A stretch of DNA of 64,000 bases from Panopea generosa (GCA_029582155.1 CM055909.1:18152301-18216300), one strand, 5' to 3'. Counted from the first letter of the stretch, positions 22,901 to 37,900 are shown. Numbers and translations are program-made. Notes: generated by a model not told the origin, from the sequence alone.

Positions 22901-25900
22901 GAATAACAGTAGCATTATCACTTCTTGGGATAACATTGGGATCATTATTATATTGAATAACAGTAGCATTATCACTTCTTGGAATAACATTGGTATCATC
23001 AATATATTGAATAACAGTGCATTATCACTAAAGGCATAATATTGGAATCAATAATATCACTACTTGGGATAACGTAGGGCTTATTATAATATGGAATGAC
23101 AGTAAAATCATCACTACTTGGGATATCATTGGGATCGTTAATATAGGGAATAACAGTAGCTTTATCAATAATTGGGATAACATTGGGATCAATTTTATAT
23201 GGCATAACTGTAGCTTTATCACTACTTGGGATAACATTAGGATCATTATTATATGGAATAACAGTAGCATTATCACTACTCGGGATACCATTGGGCTCAT
23301 TATTATATGGAATAACAGTAGCATTATCCCTAATTAGGATAACATTGGGATCATTATCATATGGAATAAAAGTAGCATTATAACAACTTGGGATAACATT
23401 GGGATTATTATTATATGGAATAAAAGTAGCATTATCACTACTTGGGATAACATTGGGATCATCATTATATGGAACAACAGTAGCATTATCATTATTACGG
23501 ATAACATTGGTATCATTAACACTTGAGATATTATTGGAATATTCAGCACTTGAAATAACATTGTGGGATAACTTTGGTTTATTACTACATGGAATAACAT
23601 TGGTATAATCAATACATTGGATAATATTGGCAACATTAACGCATGAGCTATTAATGGAATATTTAACACATGATATAACATTGGGAGCAGCACTACTTGG
23701 GACACCATTGGTACCAATAACGCTTGAGATGTTATTGGACTATTCAACATATGATATACCATTGGTAACATCACATCTTTGTTTAATAAAAATATCATTA
23801 ACACTTGAGATATTACTAGAATATTCAACAGATGATATAACACTGATGTAATTAACACTTGGAATACTTGGTGCCATCACTACTTTGACACTGTCATTAT
23901 TAACAGCTTCTATTTTATTGGAAAATCATTAACACTTGAGATAATATAGGAATATTCAACACTTGATATAACATTGGGAGCAACACTACGCCGATGAGAA
24001 TAGCTCTCTTTATTTCTTCGAATAGTCGATTTAAACCAACCAATTGACTGTGACCTGCGGAAGAACGGTGGGTCTACTCAGATTTATCTATTCATTTATG
24101 TCTTTCTCAACCAATAAAACTGGATATTGCACCTTCAAGAGACATGAAAATGCAGGAGGTATCAACTTATTCATCTCAAGTAAACAACCAATGGCATCAA
24201 CAGACACTAATTACTGTAGGTTACTACACATCGTGCTTATTAGGTTGCGTTGTTATATTTCTCCCTGTGTTGCGTGTTCAAATACCTTGAGTGTATATAA
24301 CCTGCAATGAGTTGAAACGGTGTTGAACACATTGATAAACAACAACAACAAATACCAATGTTTGGTTTAAATAAAAGCATACCCAATGCGAAGATCTCCC
24401 ACAGTACCACTCCATACGACCACATGTCACTTTTCTCTGTAGCGTCAACCGTCGACTTGAAGCATTCTGGTGCCGTCCATTTAATTGGTATACGCTCCTA
24501 AATGATTGTAAATGTACACATTGTATATATAGATTGGTAATGATATGTTAAACGTATGTAACTTATGCTAGTCTCCGAGACCAATAATTATCAATATCGA
24601 TCATGTCTTTTAAAATATTTAAGTGTAGTTTAAATGGAGGTCGTAAGACATTATGAACGTACATGTTTAGGTCACAGTCTGATGACAGTTAGTTTGCATC
24701 CAGCACATATAAACATAAAAAACGGATTAAGAGGTCACTGTTGCATTTATTATAAACATGGACTCTAATATTTGCATTAGTAAATCAATATTGTTTTTAA
24801 CAACAGTTTATTGCTAGTAGTAATAACTACTACACATATATAAACTAAGACAATGTTTGGTAAACATACACGTTTTTCTGGTTTATTGTCCCCCTCGTTC
24901 TTTGTCTCGTCAGGCTGTGGACCAAATCCGCTTATTTTCACTTCTAGTCGCTCACCGAGAAGAATATTACGGGCTGCCAGGCGACGATGGACAATCTAAT
25001 ATAAAAATAAAAATGGTTTTACAATATGTGTTCTTGAGGACATCAGAGAAGATTGGACTTTGTCCATTTGGTTGTTTTCGTTAAATAAAGTAATTACTGC
25101 AATAATTATTATAACTTTACAAATACATTGTCTTTTTTTCTTTCTGTAATTTTCTCACTTACTCTTCATTCTGCTATTACATGGACATCATGTTTTAATT
25201 ACTTGTTACAACTTAAAGGGGAACACAACTCGGCTATCAATTAGTGTTTACATTTGTGAGTTTTTTTAAAACAGTATAACATTGATATGGAATATATATA
25301 GGAGTTGCTGTCTTCTATAAAAGTCATGGTGGTTTAGTGGCTACCATGATTGCTCTAAGACGCAGATGTCTCGGATCGATTCCCAGTGAGGTTTCGTCCG
25401 GGGTTCCTCAAAACGCACACACTGTACTTTAGTCGGTCAAGTTACTATGGATGCATGCCAATCCTTCGGGGTATGAAAAGCCGTCGGTCCCGTGTACATT
25501 GAACTTCTGTGTTACTAGCTTAAGCAGATGCCCCATAAACATGTGCACCTTGTGCTTACACACAATCCCCGTGAGAGGGTTTCGCAGTTTCAGTAGATAG
25601 ATAAAGATACCAAACTGTTTGGCTCATTTTAATCGTAGGGTATGCGCACGTTAATAAAGGCATTACAATATCTCACAGCAACGGCAGTTTATTTCTTCAA
25701 CCTTATATACCCAAATAAAAAAAGTTCTAATTAGTCGTAGTATTATAAATGCTGTAGAGAATTTAAAAATAAAAGTTGTGACATAGTTTTGAGGTGACCC
25801 CAGACACTTATCTACGTATATTTAAAATAGCAACTATCTTATTTTCTCCCAGTGTTTTTAATGATACTTTATTATCAGAAATACATTCAAGAGTTATTCT

Positions 25901-28900
25901 GCATCAATTACATTATCACACGTACGAATATGCCATATTTGTAAATAAGTAATACCTTTTTCTCTGCCAAATATTCCATTCCCCTAGCAACACCAAGTCC
26001 AAATCTAAACAAGTTTTCTTGCAACTCGAGTGTGATGTTATTCTTGCTGGCGTCCAGGTATTCCTTCATGGTTCCGTTCTCACAGTATTCGTACACGATA
26101 AATGGACCAACTTCAAAATATACATGAACAAGTTGGCTGCTTTTAAAAAGCATCCAATGGTTAGGTCTTATAAAAGATGTAGCAATTAAGTGAATGAATG
26201 TGTAAGTTTAGTTCCTTGTACAGGGTACTAAATACATTGGTGATACCAAATTCCGACACGGTTCCGGCTTTCACAGCGAATTCCCGGCTGCAGATGTGCC
26301 TGCTAGTAACTTTGATGTTTGAATGTACTGATCTCAATCATTATGTTATTGTATTGCCATTTGTATATTTAAAACGTACTTTATATATTGTCTAACGTTC
26401 TGACTGCTATATTCTATACACTTTTATACTATGGTCATAATTTATTTTAATTTATTCGAATACATATCTTTTATATTTCTGTTGTATCGAGTAAAATAAA
26501 CAAATGTAGCTGTTTATTTTTTTCCATTGTTATGGGTTCAGCATATTATAATAATTGAGGACATTCATGGTTATTTGAAAATTATTAACATTAACTCGGT
26601 AGGAATCTGTCAGAAACAGCGATAAATTGTCAAAAAAGATACGTTTCAAGACCTTTTCGAAAATTCGTTGTTCAAAGGCATTTTCATTAGTCCCTGATTA
26701 AATATGCAAAGAGAAATTCATAGTGATCTCAATTAGTACATTAAAACGTCACAGTCAATTATTACACCAACCGCATTTAAACTTTCTTTTTAGCCGGAAA
26801 GTGGTCGGAACAGCCGGAACACGACCAGGTTTTAATATCAATACTAGCCTGGTTCTCGGACCCAAAATGCTCTCGACGTTGCCTTCGCATCTTAAATTAT
26901 ATGAGACAGGGGACCATTCTGTATCAATACCGGTTTGTACATTCCCATAATGCACTGTTTAGAAAAATAGTGGCGACCTCCATGTGGCGAATGCCGTGTT
27001 TTAACGCGTGATCGTGACGTTTCAATATGGCAGCGCCCAGAGTCAATTTCTTAACTGGTCCTTTTTATAGGGTTCGGTCGCTCATGCGACCTAACCAAAA
27101 ATAGCCATTGGCGTAGCTGACCCTAAAATGATGTGCAAGCCCACCGGGTTCTAGTGGGGTCGGGGGAGGGGTTTGAGGACATGGCCCTCCCCCCATCACA
27201 TAAAAGATTTTCAAGATACATTTCCTGCGTTCTGATGGTATTTCCAGGAGATTTAATGATACATTCTCAAAAATATGTGCAAGCCCAGGCGTTGTGGCTT
27301 AAAGGCAGCTACGCCACTGATAGCGATTTTTGTTCGGTCAAATTTAACAGATTTACACAAGACACACTTGTAGCAAATACCTAATAAAATGAGAACGACT
27401 GTCACGCTAGAAATAATGATGAAAATAGTGTATATTTATACAACATCTACACAAGAAAATCTCTAAAAATAATGTTGAGAACGACATTCTCACACTGTTT
27501 TAAAATTCTTTGTTTTATGATGAAAAGAAATAAGCTTGACATCAAATATGACAAAAGTGTGTACGTTTTCGTACGCGACTTAAATGGACCAACATTAACA
27601 TAGACAGGAATACGGATTCTTCTCTCCCATCGATCTGTATTCAAATACTAATTCAGTATCTTACAATAGTATATAAAATGTTGAAATAGGGAAAAACAAC
27701 CCTCTTTTTACCCGCACACAACAACATTCTTTAGATATAACAGGTGGAACGAAATAAAGATTAGACACATTTAATATCATTTGTTATTTCGGTCAATACT
27801 CATTACATGCTTAATGGGCCGATTTCAAAAGTAGGTATAATAAACGATGACAACTCACATATTTTACACGGATTTTTAGTAAACAATAGTAGAAATAAAA
27901 AAAAATAATAGTAAAATATAGTGTCAATCTTTAATCCATTTGTTTTTACATTCATCACTATTGTTTATGTTATCTTTATGTTTTTAAATCATATTTTTTT
28001 GTTATATTTTTTTTCTTCTGGATTTTCTTTAATACACAGTAACTCTGCATGCTACAAAACATTTGAATCCAGTTTATATTCTTCACAATTTATGCTTGAG
28101 TAATTGTTTAGGTGGAATGAAATTCGATACTTACAATTTGTGTAATGTTTTTCATATTATTAAATGACTTATGTTACATACTGTCAGAATTATCAACTAC
28201 TGCACCGACAAACTTCAGTATGTTGTCATGGTCACCAACTACCAAGGCAGTGAAATTTATCTTCGCGCGCATCAGGAACTCGTCTGCCTCGTTGAAACCA
28301 TCTGATAATAACGACCAAACTTATAATTAACTCTGCAGCTAAGTCTAAATGTTTCAAGCAAAACTACCGCTTGATATAATACACCATACAATATCAGACA
28401 GACCAGAAATAGTTAAATGTAATGCTATTTTAAAACTACTGAGCGTAATAGCTAACCCGTGATATTTTTGTTTATCGTGTGAAAACTGATTTGAATACCA
28501 ATTTGAATAATTATGAAAAAATTCAAATAACTGACTGTCCTTTCTTACTCTTGTCTAAACTTCAAGGTATTACTTTGATGCTTTTTTGAGAAAATACTTA
28601 AAATGTCATGTAAAAACAAAACCCAAAAATGTTAGGTGGCGGGTTAGCTTTCCGTTCAGTATAGTTAAACACCGTCTTAGTAAAATAAGTCTATCAGATT
28701 TGTTAATACAAAATAAAAATATATTCATTATAAACCCTCTCACAGCAATAACTATATTTAAATTACCTTTTAGAGTCTTGGCAACGACCGAAGTGTATCT
28801 AGAGTTCCCCGACGACTCCAACCTTGCCTTAAAGATGCTGGCAAAGTTACCGGTCTTTAAGAGACTCTCAAATACAACAGCAGAACGAGACATGTGCCAT

Positions 28901-31900
28901 TGTTTACATTCATTGAAGTCCATTTCTCCATACATATATAACGATTCTCTTTCAGTCTGAAACAACAACAACAACATTAACGACGACTTATATATAATTC
29001 TAAAATTCTCATGACATTGTCTGACGATTGTAAATAAACTGCATTTCATAAACACATTTTTTCATTTAATATCTAACTGTGGCACTAAAATATTATAATT
29101 TAGTAAATCGGGATAGACATTTCAAAGACATTGAAAACTTCTATATAGAGCTTAAATAAAATTCATTACTTCTAGCACTGCTCCTATCTAATTATTATAT
29201 ATTTGTAAATATTTGGCAGTGTATTATAAGTATGTGTCCTTTTTGTATCAAGAAAGATATTTTACGCCTCTTTAACTTCATTAATTAACGTTAGAATTGC
29301 CAATTTGAACAGGTTTTAGGATGCATCGTATACACGACATCACACTCGATCAGCGGTAACTGAAAAGTATTTTTTGATATCGTGCACGCTACGAAAAAAC
29401 TATATAAATACAAAAGAAAAATACCTTTGCAGAATATGCGTTATTTGTATATGATCTCCTTTGCTTAGACCCTTCTGCTGTAGATTTTCTATACTTCACC
29501 GACATTGCATGTAAACCCCTGCGTACAGGTTGCATATGGCCACGTCGTAGTAATACAACAAACACAACCACCATTACACCAAACACTACCACTATACCTA
29601 AGAGAGATGTCGGTAATGTAGTATGACGTTTATGTAAAATGAAACATGATGATTTCACAATAAAATATATATGGTGCATATTGTCTCTATTTGCTTTGCT
29701 TGCTGATAGCACTCTGGTCCCATGATTGCACCTGGTCCCACGGGTATATAACTATTGAGTTCGTACTCAAATGCGTTTAGTTGAAACTATTTAACAGAAC
29801 AAGTAAACTGTTGTCTTTAAACTATTATGTTATGATATTGTGTTTGTGTAATAGCTCCAGCGTGCTAATTCCAAATATCAGAATGATAATGCTGGAATCC
29901 CACATCAAATACTTACAATTTAATTTAACTTCTTACAAACACGAAATTGGAAACGTAAGTCTAGAATGCATCACTATATATAACTTACTGACAACAATTG
30001 CAGCTATTGTACCTCCTGCCAAGAAGTTGTCTTTAGGTGCTGAAAAAGTTGATACAACTGGTGTCTATCAAATGCCAGGATCATAAATAATAACAATGAA
30101 TCAAAGCTTGTGGCAAAAACACAATAAAAACACTGTGATATTGTTTTAAATCATGGGCATCAATCAACGTTACTTTGAAATTGAAAATTGCGTATAATAA
30201 GCGGTTGAAAGGGGCGTGAGGGGTGTTCCATGTCCCAATATCCCGCATGAAAAGATTCAGTAAGAATGGAAGTCGCACTTTTCTTTGTTGCTGTCTGTGA
30301 TTGTGATATTAAATAGGGATAGTCATTTTCTGCCTTATTTTGTAATACATCACGTATAATAAACCTTTTACAAACATCCATCACCATCATTAACACAGTT
30401 ATGTACAATGTTCAAAGTTCAAAGTTACATTACTTTACAAAGTGAACGGGATATGTTACTTGCACTATTGTGAATTTACTATCGTTGTGTGAAACTATGT
30501 TTATAGTTTCGAAACAAAACATGAAGTACGGCTTGTTTCCGAACTTTTCTAAGATAGTCCAGTAATATGTTTTATCAAGTTGATCAGAACATTTAATCCA
30601 GGGGAGGGAACTGTCGCTTAACTAGGTTATATTAGCAACATCGATTGAACTTTTCTAAGATATTTCGACAATATATTTTATCAAGTTTATCAACGTATTT
30701 AATCAAATGGAGGGAACTGTCGCTAAACTAGATTACGTTCGCAACATCGATTTACGGACGTTGGGTTACAACACTGTATTGCCTCCAAAATCAGTAATTA
30801 ATATTGACCAGTTGTGGTTGCTTTCATTTTGTTATTGTTCACGAATCGGTTAGCTTTAATCATATTTATGCATATTAAGTTTGAAATAATGTACCTGTTT
30901 TGAATGAGTACGGAAGTACACCCAGTGCTGTCCCGTCATATCCGAGACTTAGTCCCACACTGTAATCACTGTCTGGGCTCAGTCCAATCAGATCATATGA
31001 CGTTTCCTCGTTGTATACCCTGTGTAGTATTGGACCGTTGGACGTGTATATGATAATGTCAATGTCTACCCGACCGTAGCAGGACGCCTTCTTTGGTAGA
31101 TCCCATGCCAGACGGACACCATTAGACAACTTCTTTTCAACGCGAATATTGGTTGGACCAGAGTCTGTGTTAAATAAGAAAAAGACACACACCACACAAC
31201 TGAATCTTGTGACGTATCTTCCATTCACATGAAGCGGAAAGATAGAATATGGAATTAGCTATAGTCTGTATTAGTTTGTCATGCAATGTACTACTTGTCC
31301 TTTAACTTGTGAATTTGATTGCCAATTACTCTATGATTTCTCTATGATTTCTCATGTCACGTTGTATAACACTGTATTAACGTTATGCAATTTTCAACAA
31401 CCAAAAACACGTGTATACTTCTATATCTCGTTAAGAGTTCGGTAATATAACATAGCAAGATATCGGTGAGAATTGTTTTTACGAAGATATTTTGTGAATA
31501 CAAAGTGTTTGTAACAAAATGCATGAAATTAATTTTTTTTTAATAAAATTAACACTATTTTGTTAACACGACACATGTATCTCAACTGATTTTAATGATA
31601 ATTCAATTTCCATAATAAGTTATTGCAGTAGTGTGCGGGCATGCGTTTGAGGTATTCTATATGTACATGGTTATATTAGGATACTTACATTCCTCCAGAC
31701 CTTTCAAATGTCTCAACATACTTATCTGTAATGCATATATATATAGAGAGAGTATATCAGAAGTATCATGAATACATTATTCATGAAGCACAATGATGGT
31801 ACATGCACTTTCCTCACTTTAACATGATTACTAAAGCACACAAACCGGTTTTCAGAAGTGCTTGCTTCGTCAATCCATATTACTCATTACTTTGTTTGTT

Positions 31901-34900
31901 TGAGTTTTTGTAATATATAAGAAGAAACGTTGTCAAATTTTTTTCTCATTTCATATTTCTCCAAACCAACCAAACTGTTTTATCGTTAATTTTATACAAA
32001 ATAAGTACATTGTGACGTTAATGTTAATAATTAATTCAAGAACGTTACACATAGTAAATAATGGCTGACATTGACCGTACCTCACTTTATTTGTTAACAG
32101 AGCCGTGTTTTATACGGTGAAATGAATTACTGTGGCTTACATTGACAGTAGAATTGCTCATCATTATAAGTGTTTAACAGTTACAACTCTCGTTCGAAGG
32201 AAGCATATTCGTTTATGAACAAATTGTGACTTCGGACTATCTAAATGATTTCATCGACAATGAATTCTTCTAATAGATGCTAGTAAATCACACAGGTATA
32301 GATGATGTAGAGATCAGCATTTCTAAATTAACATTGACAGTAGGTTGGAGGTTGACATGAAACTGTATATATTACATTTAACCAGCCAGGTATAGAAGAT
32401 ATAAACACACACAACAATAATTGACGTTGACGGTGAATACACCTGACAACAGAGAGTGAGTTAAGACGATACAGCTTTGAAGTAAGCAGCAAGATATACA
32501 TATTTTAATGAAAAATACAACTTACATTGACGGTGAACTCTTCTGACAACAAAGCCTGGTTGTATACGGTAATTGTAACAGTTGCTGACTTGTTGAGGTC
32601 TTCCTTTGGTACAATAAACCAACAATTGTCAATGTCCACAGTCTGTGGCGCAAGGAAGCATTCACCTAGAACACACTTGCAATTTGGGTCTGTTTTGCAT
32701 GCATTGCTCTCCTAAAACAGATATACTCAGTTGTTATGCATATTTTTTATAGTTTCCGTTGAAAACTGTCTTTTCTGTGTCGAAACGATTATATGGACAA
32801 ATAAAAAAGTAGAAATATTTTGAAAAAAAGGTTAAGGGTAAAACTCTTTTCCTGTGTACATTTTACTCTCAAAGTAGACAATTAATCATAACAAGTATTA
32901 GCATTATTTTATCACATATATTACCAACTGCATGAAATCTGATTTTTTAATAATAGCAAATGTACATTGAATACGTTTACAAACACACTTTAAGGCACTG
33001 AGTGCAATAAAGGATATGTGTATTAATTTGTGAAAAATAATTGATGAAATTAAACAAGTTGTAACAACAGTATATGTTAAAATTGTTAAAACTAACGTTG
33101 TTCCTGTTTCCAAGAACATGTCCAACTTTCTTGACATCTGTACTATTTTCGATAAACAGGCTATACTCTATCTTGTGAACGCCGCTCTCACCATCAGATG
33201 CAGTGAAGGAAACTCTGTTAGATGGAAAACAAATAATTTATTAAATAAATTGTCATTGTGTGAAAAAAAAACACTACACATCAGCAGTTGAATTCATTAA
33301 AGCGAATGTGACAGTCTGCGATATGTGAAGTACTGTCGACGATATGAATTTATGAAACATAATATAGACAGCAGTAGAATATAGGTCATCAATGCCAAAG
33401 AAATAAACACATAAAATGTTCTGAATTGAACATTTCATTTATTCTGATAAAATGTAATAGTCACGTTAGAGGCATTTAACTGTCCGCGGCCGACAGGTCA
33501 TTTAGTTGCCAATAGACTGAACATGTGCGTGGCCAGTTTTGCTACTTGGAAGCGGTCACACATCAATGTAATTCTTCAAACGTGTGAACTCCAACGAAAT
33601 ATCAATTAAATAACAACACTTACGTTCAACCTTTCTCTTTGCATTTTTATATTTGATCATGAATTTAAAATCATAGCTTGTATCCAGCTAAAAGAATATA
33701 CTTTGGAACGCAGCAATCATTATGTTTTTTTAGTTTCAGCTCTTGTGATATAATTGTTCAAAGATCATGTTCAATTCTTGTGAAACCATTGCTTAAGCAA
33801 ATTATACACGTGCATGTAAAATAAAATAACTGACATTTTCTAGAAGCTGTGTAATGGCTCACCGTGATGTATGTAAAAAGGTTCCGTTCTTTATATTCAG
33901 AACCAGAGGTTTAGAAGGCAGTTTCAGAACGGGAGAAGAATTGTCGATATGAACCTCAGTGAAGTCGGTTCTGACATTGTTCATGATATCAATGGCCTTT
34001 ATCCAGATTCGCAGATGCTTTCCTTCATCTATGTATTCAATGTTTTCCCATTGCTCTGTCAGAGAAATTGCTGTCCAATTTTTAGGAACCTGTCAATATG
34101 AACAATATGATGATATTGGTATTATCATATCGATTATGAACTCATTCAAGTGCTTTCCCTTTTTTCATAGATAATGTTTTTATAAATACCAGACTACGTG
34201 CGACAACTATAACAATTCTTGGAATATAAAAGTATGATATGCAGCTTTTCGATTCGTTACTTGGACAAACAAAATCACGTGTTACATAGTGTGGATATAT
34301 ATAACGAGTGTATGTACCTTGGTGAAAGGTCATACACACCTTATTGACGCCTGTGAATTTTCACTTTTGGGGCATCTTTGAAGAATGGGGAAAATGCATC
34401 TAAATTTCAAGTCTCAGTTCTGACATTTTATCAGTAGCAGAGAGATGGCATTCTTAACATTATTATATTAACTTTCTTTGAAATCGGATGACATTTTCTG
34501 ACAATTCCCTTCATGTAAGTGGTGCGTTTCCAAAGTCCCTGAACGATTATATAATTAATACACAGATTTGGAATGAATGCTACAGCATTGTAGGGGAAAC
34601 TTTAAGAGCGGAGATTGTTTATTTTGAGACCCCTCTGGTATTAGATGGATATAATATATGGCTAATAATATTGATATTTTTTTTTAAAAAAGACATGATA
34701 TATTCAATGTCAAGAACTTTTTTTAGCAATAACATACGAGTTTACTTGCCGCTCAATGTCTAAAATAGTACACAGAAAAAGTAATCTTATTATCAGGTTA
34801 AGGTTTTTACAATAATTCAATATATTATAGTGTTTCAAGTCCGTATTAAATAAAATAAATGCGCGAATGGATACATTTAAAAGATGAATATATGGCCCAC

Positions 34901-37900
34901 GTGTTGTGGTGATGTATATTGAACATTGTTTTCTGAAAAAAAATTCAATGTTCAGGATGAGTTTAATACCTGTGTATCAGCCGAGTAGACCTTGTGCAAC
35001 TCAAACTTGACAATTCCATGTTTGTTCGGTATTGCAGTTTTTGTTCTATCCCCATCGTTATCATCTAATGCAACATATCTGTAAACAAAAGTCCATGATG
35101 TCATTTCTACACACATACAAAAACTAACTGGAAACCTAGCATTGAACAGACATAGCCATTTCAATAGCAACTAAAGCAACGCAATATTAAACACTTCTGA
35201 TCCCTATTTTCCACCAACTTTAAACATGTTTCATGTTTCCAGATAACCAAAAATAATACTAACACTGAGTTAAAGTTCGTAGTGACATTTTACGACTGAT
35301 GTATACAACGTAAGTCTTTGGTGCTAACCGTCGTATATCTAGTAACATTGTCTTTCATTTAAAAAATGTCACGATAATACAATACTCTCAATTCACGGAC
35401 TAAATCAAGATTGCTTTTACAAATTTCCAATTTTGTTTATGACAGGTGTTGTTCTGGAATATTGTTGTAAATAGTATACCAATATACCATGGTAATATAG
35501 ACATTCCATTGTGGTTCAAAAGTTTTAGGACGTGTTTTCACTACACATGTTGTAAAATAAATTGTTATGCTTTAAACTTATGCATTTACCTCAATTGTAC
35601 TACTAGTATAAGTTATTGACTCAGACAAGTCATGCTCGAGTTATTCCTGGGTAGAACCAGTATTAAGCATATACGGATAAAGTGTCTTTCTCAATGACTC
35701 AACACATAGCCATGGCGGGGGATAGAACCCACAACATTCCGATTCTTGGTCCGATACTCTACCACTAGGCTACACACTCCACTCTTCGTAAATATAAAAA
35801 ATATAATCAGATTGATTTAAGTTTCATAACATTCATAGCATGTTACCCTCACAAACTCACTTTTTACTCCTTAGTATACCATCGTCTTTTAAATCCTGGA
35901 ATTGTGTCGGATATGGAAGAACTTTGTTTAGAAATTTTCCATGATCGTGGACTTTGTTGGCAAAATGGTTCTGCCAGTTGACAACCACGCGGACTTTCTT
36001 TGATGCAACATCTGAAGTCTGCCACATGTAGCCAGTCTCGGGTATGGCGCTGATCACGTGCATTCCTCCATCTCCGAGCTTCATGTGTGCTTTGTCGGCA
36101 TAATCCGTGACAAAGCCTGGTTTTGTTAGAGTAACTGAGGACGTATTATCGTATAAAAATAACCTTCGAGCTATCTTGGAGTTATTGGCCTTGTCGGACG
36201 CTTGCAAAAGGATCGAGTACATCCCTGGACCGTCTGGTGTATAGGTTTGGAATGATGGAGAGGTCGTTCTATTTGTTCTGTAAGTGTGGATTGGTTTCAA
36301 GGGGTTCGTTTCGGTAAGATCACCATGTATATCTGGCTCTAGTTTGAATATTTCCATATAGTAATAAGACAAACCGGAAAGTTCATCTGACCAACCACTC
36401 CAGCGTGGGGTTATCGGTTGCTACAAGAAGGTTTGGAATATTGATAAACATGATTAAATACCCATAATAAATATAGAGTTATCGGATATGCAGCACGTGG
36501 ATAAACACTTTACGTAACATTACAAACTATTTTTTTTAAAATTAGTTTTAGTAACATGTTTGAAACATGTTAATATTTCAGTTATAATTTGTCACAATAA
36601 TTATGCCAGGGACAGTTATGCAACACCAATTTCATATAAGTAGATCTAGTGAATATAAACTAACCACATGTAAAGAAAAATATCGTTCGTGTTCCTTTGT
36701 TTCTTGATTTGTCAACCGGACCGGTTAGCTTAGTCGGTAGCGCGTTGACTGTCAATCCAGGGGTCGTGAGTTCGAATCCCTGCCCGTCCACAGTCTATGT
36801 GATATTGTTGTACGGCATTGTGTGTCATTATCATTCGTTTCTCTCCTCTGATTCAGTCAGTCAGAAAGTTACTATTTGCTAAGATTGGTGTTTTCGAGTA
36901 CTGGCTCACCTTACAAGATCACTAGAATTAATTGGTTAATACATTTTAAAGAGTGTATACCCTCGTTATATCCTTATCGATATGTATCGGAGCGTCGCCA
37001 TGTGAGCACCGTGTGTTTGTTTCCGAGCAGTGCGTTGGTGCAATAAAATCAAACTTGAATTCTATTTTATTTTTCGTTGATTGGCCAGAATATGAATTAG
37101 TTGCATTGGGTCGGTCGTGATCTATGTCATAAAGCTTTCGGAATCCTCCACTCCTTGTAGTGTATTCAACAGTAAACCTGGAGAAAATGAAAATATGACC
37201 AATGAGACAATTGTAACATAAGCTGTGAACTGAGTTGGAGTTGATTACGAATAATCTTACCTATATTTTATTATTCATCAGGTATATCTTGTATTGATGT
37301 AAACTATTTACTATTTTATATACATGTAATAACCATTCATTTAGGGAAAATGGTATCTTACGTAACATTAGAATAAAATATTTAAACGTAATTTTTTTTC
37401 GATATCATCTCTTCATTCACTAATACATATTAATGTATATTGTGTAAACATTGCTAAATTTAGGAATATAATCTAATTATATTAATACTATAATAATAAC
37501 AACTCAATAACGCATGTAGCCATATATCTACTAAAACTTACACAAGTACAACAATTAATTCAAAACTTTTGTCAAGAGCTGACTCTCTTGGCATCAGACG
37601 CCCAACTTTATGCAGCCCTTCAATGCACCGGAACGATATTATGACAGCATTTAAAAATAAACATGTTATGTATTTTCTCTCTCTTTTTCTTATTTACTGC
37701 TTTTTCTTTTTTTTTCTCTTTTGATGTATCTCTTCATTTCCTTTGATTGTTAGTTGCCATCTGATTCTAATGTTATTCGTATATTGAAAGGGGAGGACCG
37801 TAACTAATGTTAGTTGAACTTCTTGCATATTATGCGAATTATGCAATAAAGCAATACACTATTTACTACATAAGTCCTGCGAATTTGATCGGTGTTCCTT

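Noticed and set aside
21455..23002. 515-codon open frame of [13 protein letters not shown] repeats (and 205- and 187-codon relatives) as a real membrane protein
   Set aside because: Generated by a 54-bp satellite whose period is a multiple of three; both strands are open, frames break at random units and the array sits in an intron. Kept only as a finding.
19230..23990. CRISPR-like array
   Set aside because: Direct tandem units without unique spacers in an intron-bearing eukaryotic genome.
24870..24872. Donor of exon 22 placed two bases earlier (AAAC|GTGTAT)
   Set aside because: Would break phase with exon 23 (GAG CGT ATA...); CGT|GTATGT is the stronger donor and keeps phase 0.
28586..29055. 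Longer frames on both strands around receptor exon 19
   Set aside because: The minus frame simply extends exon 19 into introns and the plus frame is its shadow; splice sites define 28767-28956.
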